Source: Adineta steineri (lineage: Eukaryota; Rotifera; Eurotatoria; Adinetida; Adinetidae). Taken from it: a DNA stretch of 64,000 nt. A program made the position numbers and the translations under genes. Of the stretch, positions 60,534 through 64,000 are shown in pieces; positions within the stretch are counted from its first letter, which is position 1, and each line of letters begins with the position of its first letter. Location of the stretch: NCBI GenBank assembly GCA_905250115.1, contig CAJNOI010000202.1, positions 62,001-126,000 on the forward strand, read 5' to 3'. The notes under the pieces are model-generated. The model searched no databases and was not told where the DNA came from. It saw nothing but the letters and a program-made list of their open reading frames with translations.

Positions 60534-61291
60534 GAGATTTAATATAATAAAACAATAAATGAATTCATATGCAGCAATTCGAAATAAGCAGTCTAACTTC
60601 AAATGAAACTATTTTAAAGAATAAGATATCAGAATACAGATATGATAAAACGTATGATAAACATTAAAGAATGTAAGTTTTGTGTCCATTTCGAAAATAG
60701 TGTGAATGCACAATCTTATCAAGATGTTTAATGTATAGTTTTTTAATTTTTCAGTCTAATTATAAAACTAGTTAATTTAACTACAGTTTAAAACGTTACG
60801 AATTCTGTACTCCATTGTATCTTCGTCGTGTCATATAGTTAAGAAAAATATTGTTTGTAAATTGGTTTTGTGTCACAAACTATTATTTATTAATATGAAA
60901 TGATAATTTTAAACTGATATAATACTAGTACAAGACGCTAATAAATAATTATAAGTTGAAACTAACGAAGAGATTTAATTGAATTCCATATTAACAAAAG
61001 AAAACGATAAAAATAGATTCGATGTATAGTATATCATATGTTATGGTCAGTGGGATAGTTTAGAAAATAATCTAGTATCAGTGAAAAACAGCATTACTTA
61101 AATGATTTTAGCATGGTTTGTCAGCAGAAGACCTAGAAAATGTGATACTCAATTTAGCTTCTTATATTGGAACTATTATATGCTCATTTTTAAGAATAGT
61201 ATATCTCACTAAAAAGAAATGATAGGATATAAAAATGAACATTAATAACGATTAGACAATATCTCGGAAGTCTTATATAAAAGCAGATTAT
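60534..61291. other. Interval between the methyltransferase exons and the NRPS
   Basis: AT-rich. It should contain the promoter and the missing first exon of the methyltransferase, but I could not identify that exon with confidence. The NRPS 3' flank is at the right. Confidence 0.4.
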
Positions 61292-64000
61292 CTATTCAAG
61301 TGACCTACGTGCAGGAAGCCCTTTCCAATGAGTATTCAGTGGTAATTGATCATTTTTCATTATCAATGTTAAGGGATAAAGACGATTGTTACCCATTAGT
61401 TTGCAGCCTGGCATTACAATTGCGTAACTCATCAGTATACATGAATTACCGATTGATACTGGAGCTAGTTTTAAAATCCGTTGCTCGAAACTATGACCCT
61501 GAAAAGGTACAGAAAAACAATTTTATGTGAAGATAAATAACAAAAAACTTATGTATTACCTGTATCTGTGTACGCACATTAAGTCGAACATCATCTCCAA
61601 TAGTCATCAAAGGATAATCAGTAATACTGGATACATCAGGCATTATGACATTCTCACCAATATGAGCACCATATGCTCGACATAGTCGAATCAGCCATTG
61701 TGTATTGCCAAGAAATGGACAAATAAATTGTGCATAATCTTGACTCATTCTTGCTATTATGTGTTGTAAAATTTGATGGTGTAAATATGAACGACATCGA
61801 TAGAGGCCACAGACAAGTATGGTATAAATGATTGATCCACTTACTAGACCACCAAACGAATAAATGCTTAATAAAAGACATTTGCTGACATAATGAGACA
61901 AACATGTACACCAAAATGGCATGATTTCGATCTGATCTTGTACTGTTGACCTTACAGGCATTTGAAATGGCATTATATGAGCTGGAACACCCATGAAAAC
62001 TTCTCCGTATTTGCTTTTTGTCTCTCGCGAGATGCGTGTTAAATTACCAACCATTGTCTCAGATGCAAGGTAACTACCAGGCATGATTGAACATCCATTG
62101 GCAAGGTTTGTATGAGATCCGAGCACTATTTGATCTACACGATGATCACCTGAGAGTGTCAACTCAGTAGGAACTATTAAGACTCCACCAAAAGTAGTAA
62201 CACCCTTTTCGAGTTTTAATAGATTTGTTGGACAGGATAGAAAAGTGCCTATCTGAGCGAGTTTGACATTCTCTTCGATATGAGCACCTAACCAACGAAG
62301 AACATAAGGATAAAGATAATCGTAGGCAGTTGGTAATAGCCAAGCATGATGAAAAGTAGATACAACTAATTGACGAAGCCATATTTTTTGTAAATATAAC
62401 CTAGATGCTATCGGATATATTTCACCAGCAACACAGGGCCCTACTATGAATTTCAACAGGAGAAACGAGATAAAACAACCAATAATTGACCATAAAGTCC
62501 AGCAAAAAGCAATACTGATTAGTAGTGGTATTTGTCTAACTGAATAAACTTTATAGACAAGGATCAAAAGTGTATAATGAATACAGATTATCGAGATGAT
62601 TACAAGAATTTGGTAGATCTTATGCCATATCGATAATGATCTGTTACTCTGCACAATGGAAATGTCTGACGGAAGAGATTTGTGTTCTTCACCATCAACA
62701 ATCGTTTCAGATGCAACGAAACCAGTGACTGATGACATTGGTTGAACAATAATATTGTTTTGCATATCAACTCCATCAAATAGAATCGATTGTGCACCGA
62801 TTAAACAATTAGATCCAATTCTAATTGGACTCAGTTTGAACGTGTCGTCATCATTAAAATATAAACAGTTCAGATATGTTTCATTAGCAATCCAACTTTC
62901 ATCATCAATTTCTAACAACCATGGGGCATCGATAATTGTGGTATAAATATGTGTGTTGAGACTTATTCGTGCACCACAAAGACGAAGATAATAATTGTAT
63001 AGCGGTGTACCAAGTATATGCTGCAACCAAAATGTATTATTATTCCAAAGTCGATCTAAAAACCACCATCGATAATAATTCCAAGAGAAAACATTGCCAT
63101 CTTTGATGTTTCGCCGTGATAGTAGTTGTGAGCAAATGACATAGAATAGAAGATGACATATTGGTAAGATAGGGAAAAGAAGTGGACACCATTGATGAAT
63201 TACCATGATTGGCAACAACCACTGGCAAACAAGGAGTGCAATACCTACAGATTCTATAACAAACGACGGTGAAAAACGAACATGTGTTTCATGAGACTGA
63301 CTAGTTGTGCACACTATCTCTTCTGGTGCATCCAAAATCAATAAAGGTTCTATTGCTATAGCCAACTGTCGAATAGATGGATAAGTAAATAAAAGGCCAA
63401 TGTCGATATTAGTACACAGCTGTTGTCGTATTAATGTAAGTGCACGTATAGCGTCTAGAGATGTTCCACCGAGCTGACCAAAAGGAACTTCAATAGGCGG
63501 AGATTCAACGTGGAAAGCTTGACTAAATATATCTTGTAACTGTTGTTCTAAGGTGGTACGCGGCACATTACCACCAATATTATCGGCTGACAACGAAAAA
63601 TCAGGTGGCGGTAGAAGTTTTCGATCTATTTTTCCATTTGGATTCAGTGGCAATTTCTCAAGTATAATGAATATTGATGGTATCATATGTGGTGGAAGAT
63701 GAGATTGGCAATGTTGACGTAGTTTTTCTTCATTAGTATGAGAAGAAGATTGAACATAAGCAACTAAGTAATCATCATTCCACTTCATGACAACACAAGC
63801 AGAAATAGATGTAATGTTAAGTAAACATCGTTCGATTTCACCAAGTTCAATTCGTTGTCCATGTAATTTGATTTGATGATCTTTTCTTCCTTGATAATGC
63901 AGAAGACCATTGTTATCCATTTTAACAAGATCACCTGTTCGATAAAATAGTTCATCATCTATTTCAACAAGAGCTTTTGCAGTTAAGTCATCACGTCCAA
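61292..64000 (-). CDS. Nonribosomal peptide synthetase, C-terminal part (A-T-terminal domain)
   Basis: Partial: the frame runs off the right edge. Exons >64000-61560 and 61498-61292 are joined across a 61-nt GT-AG intron. The first visible residues are the end of an adenylation domain: LFYRTGDLV (A7), YQGRKDHQIKLHGQRIELGE (A8), LPPHMIPSIFIILEKLPLNP (A9) and NGKIDRKLLPPP (A10, catalytic lysine). A carrier domain follows with LGGTSLDAIRAL, whose serine takes phosphopantetheine. The remaining 600 or so residues match the terminal domain seen in Pls-type synthetases: alternating membrane helices (IALLVCQWLLPIMVI, SIICIHYTLLILVY) and left-handed hexapeptide repeats (ARISLNTHIYTTIIDAPW, GAHIEENVKLAQIGTFLS, GAHIGENVIMPDVS). 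No thioesterase is visible. In poly-lysine synthetase such a domain performs peptide-bond formation. The origin is probably bacterial or fungal. Confidence 0.9.

Noticed and set aside
59232-64000. Bacterial contamination as the source of the NRPS and methyltransferase
   Set aside because: Both genes contain GT-AG introns, share the AT-rich codon use of neighbours and lie on a scaffold with clear animal genes without a gap between 30.8 kb and the right edge.

Overview
This looks like a scaffold piece from an animal, most probably a bdelloid rotifer. The DNA is strongly AT-rich. Genes are broken by many short introns (often 35-60 nt) with ordinary GT-AG borders, and the conserved genes are metazoan (SREBP, HR96-type nuclear receptor, Fuseless, CCDC96, NUP93, SEPSECS). 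Three further signs point to bdelloids: a bacterial/fungal-style NRPS beside a mycobacterial-style methyltransferase, TGTGGG-type telomere-like repeats, and many small hAT-like elements. The genus cannot be decided from this window.

Layout. 1-3.4 kb: AT-rich spacer with a 1.43-kb hAT-type element (8-bp target duplication) that contains a second, CpG-rich palindromic insert. 3.4-9.1 kb: a complete insulin-degrading enzyme gene on the minus strand. 9.3-15.6 kb: a decaying zone with three pseudogenes (an unrecognised plus-strand gene, a 3'-5' exonuclease-like gene and a 7TM receptor). Two of these are split by hAT-like elements, and two foldback telomere-like repeats bracket the receptor. 15.6-32.1 kb: mostly sparse sequence, with an HR96/DAF-12-type nuclear receptor, an HSPBP1-type Hsp70 exchange factor and a second, odd nuclear receptor. 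This stretch is enclosed by two inverted copies of a ~0.75-kb block; the second copy abuts a 100-N assembly gap.

32.1-55.9 kb is gene-dense: MFI/C11orf65-like, Fuseless, CCDC96, SREBP, GTF2H4 (TFIIH p52), PRPF4 (U4/U6 snRNP), NUP93, an unrecognised coiled-coil membrane protein with an LC3-interacting-like motif, SEPSECS, and a secreted elastase-like serine protease. GTF2H4, PRPF4 and NUP93 lie head to tail on the minus strand with about 193 bp between neighbours.

56-64 kb: an AT-rich gap, then the likely accessory system. A SAM-dependent methyltransferase of the phthiotriol/phenolphthiotriol-methyltransferase type sits directly downstream of, and in the same orientation as, the 3' end of an NRPS (adenylation C-terminus, carrier domain, and a membrane plus hexapeptide-repeat terminal domain). 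The NRPS runs off the right edge. Both genes carry introns, so they are integrated in the animal genome rather than bacterial contamination. Together they suggest a horizontally acquired natural-product pathway.
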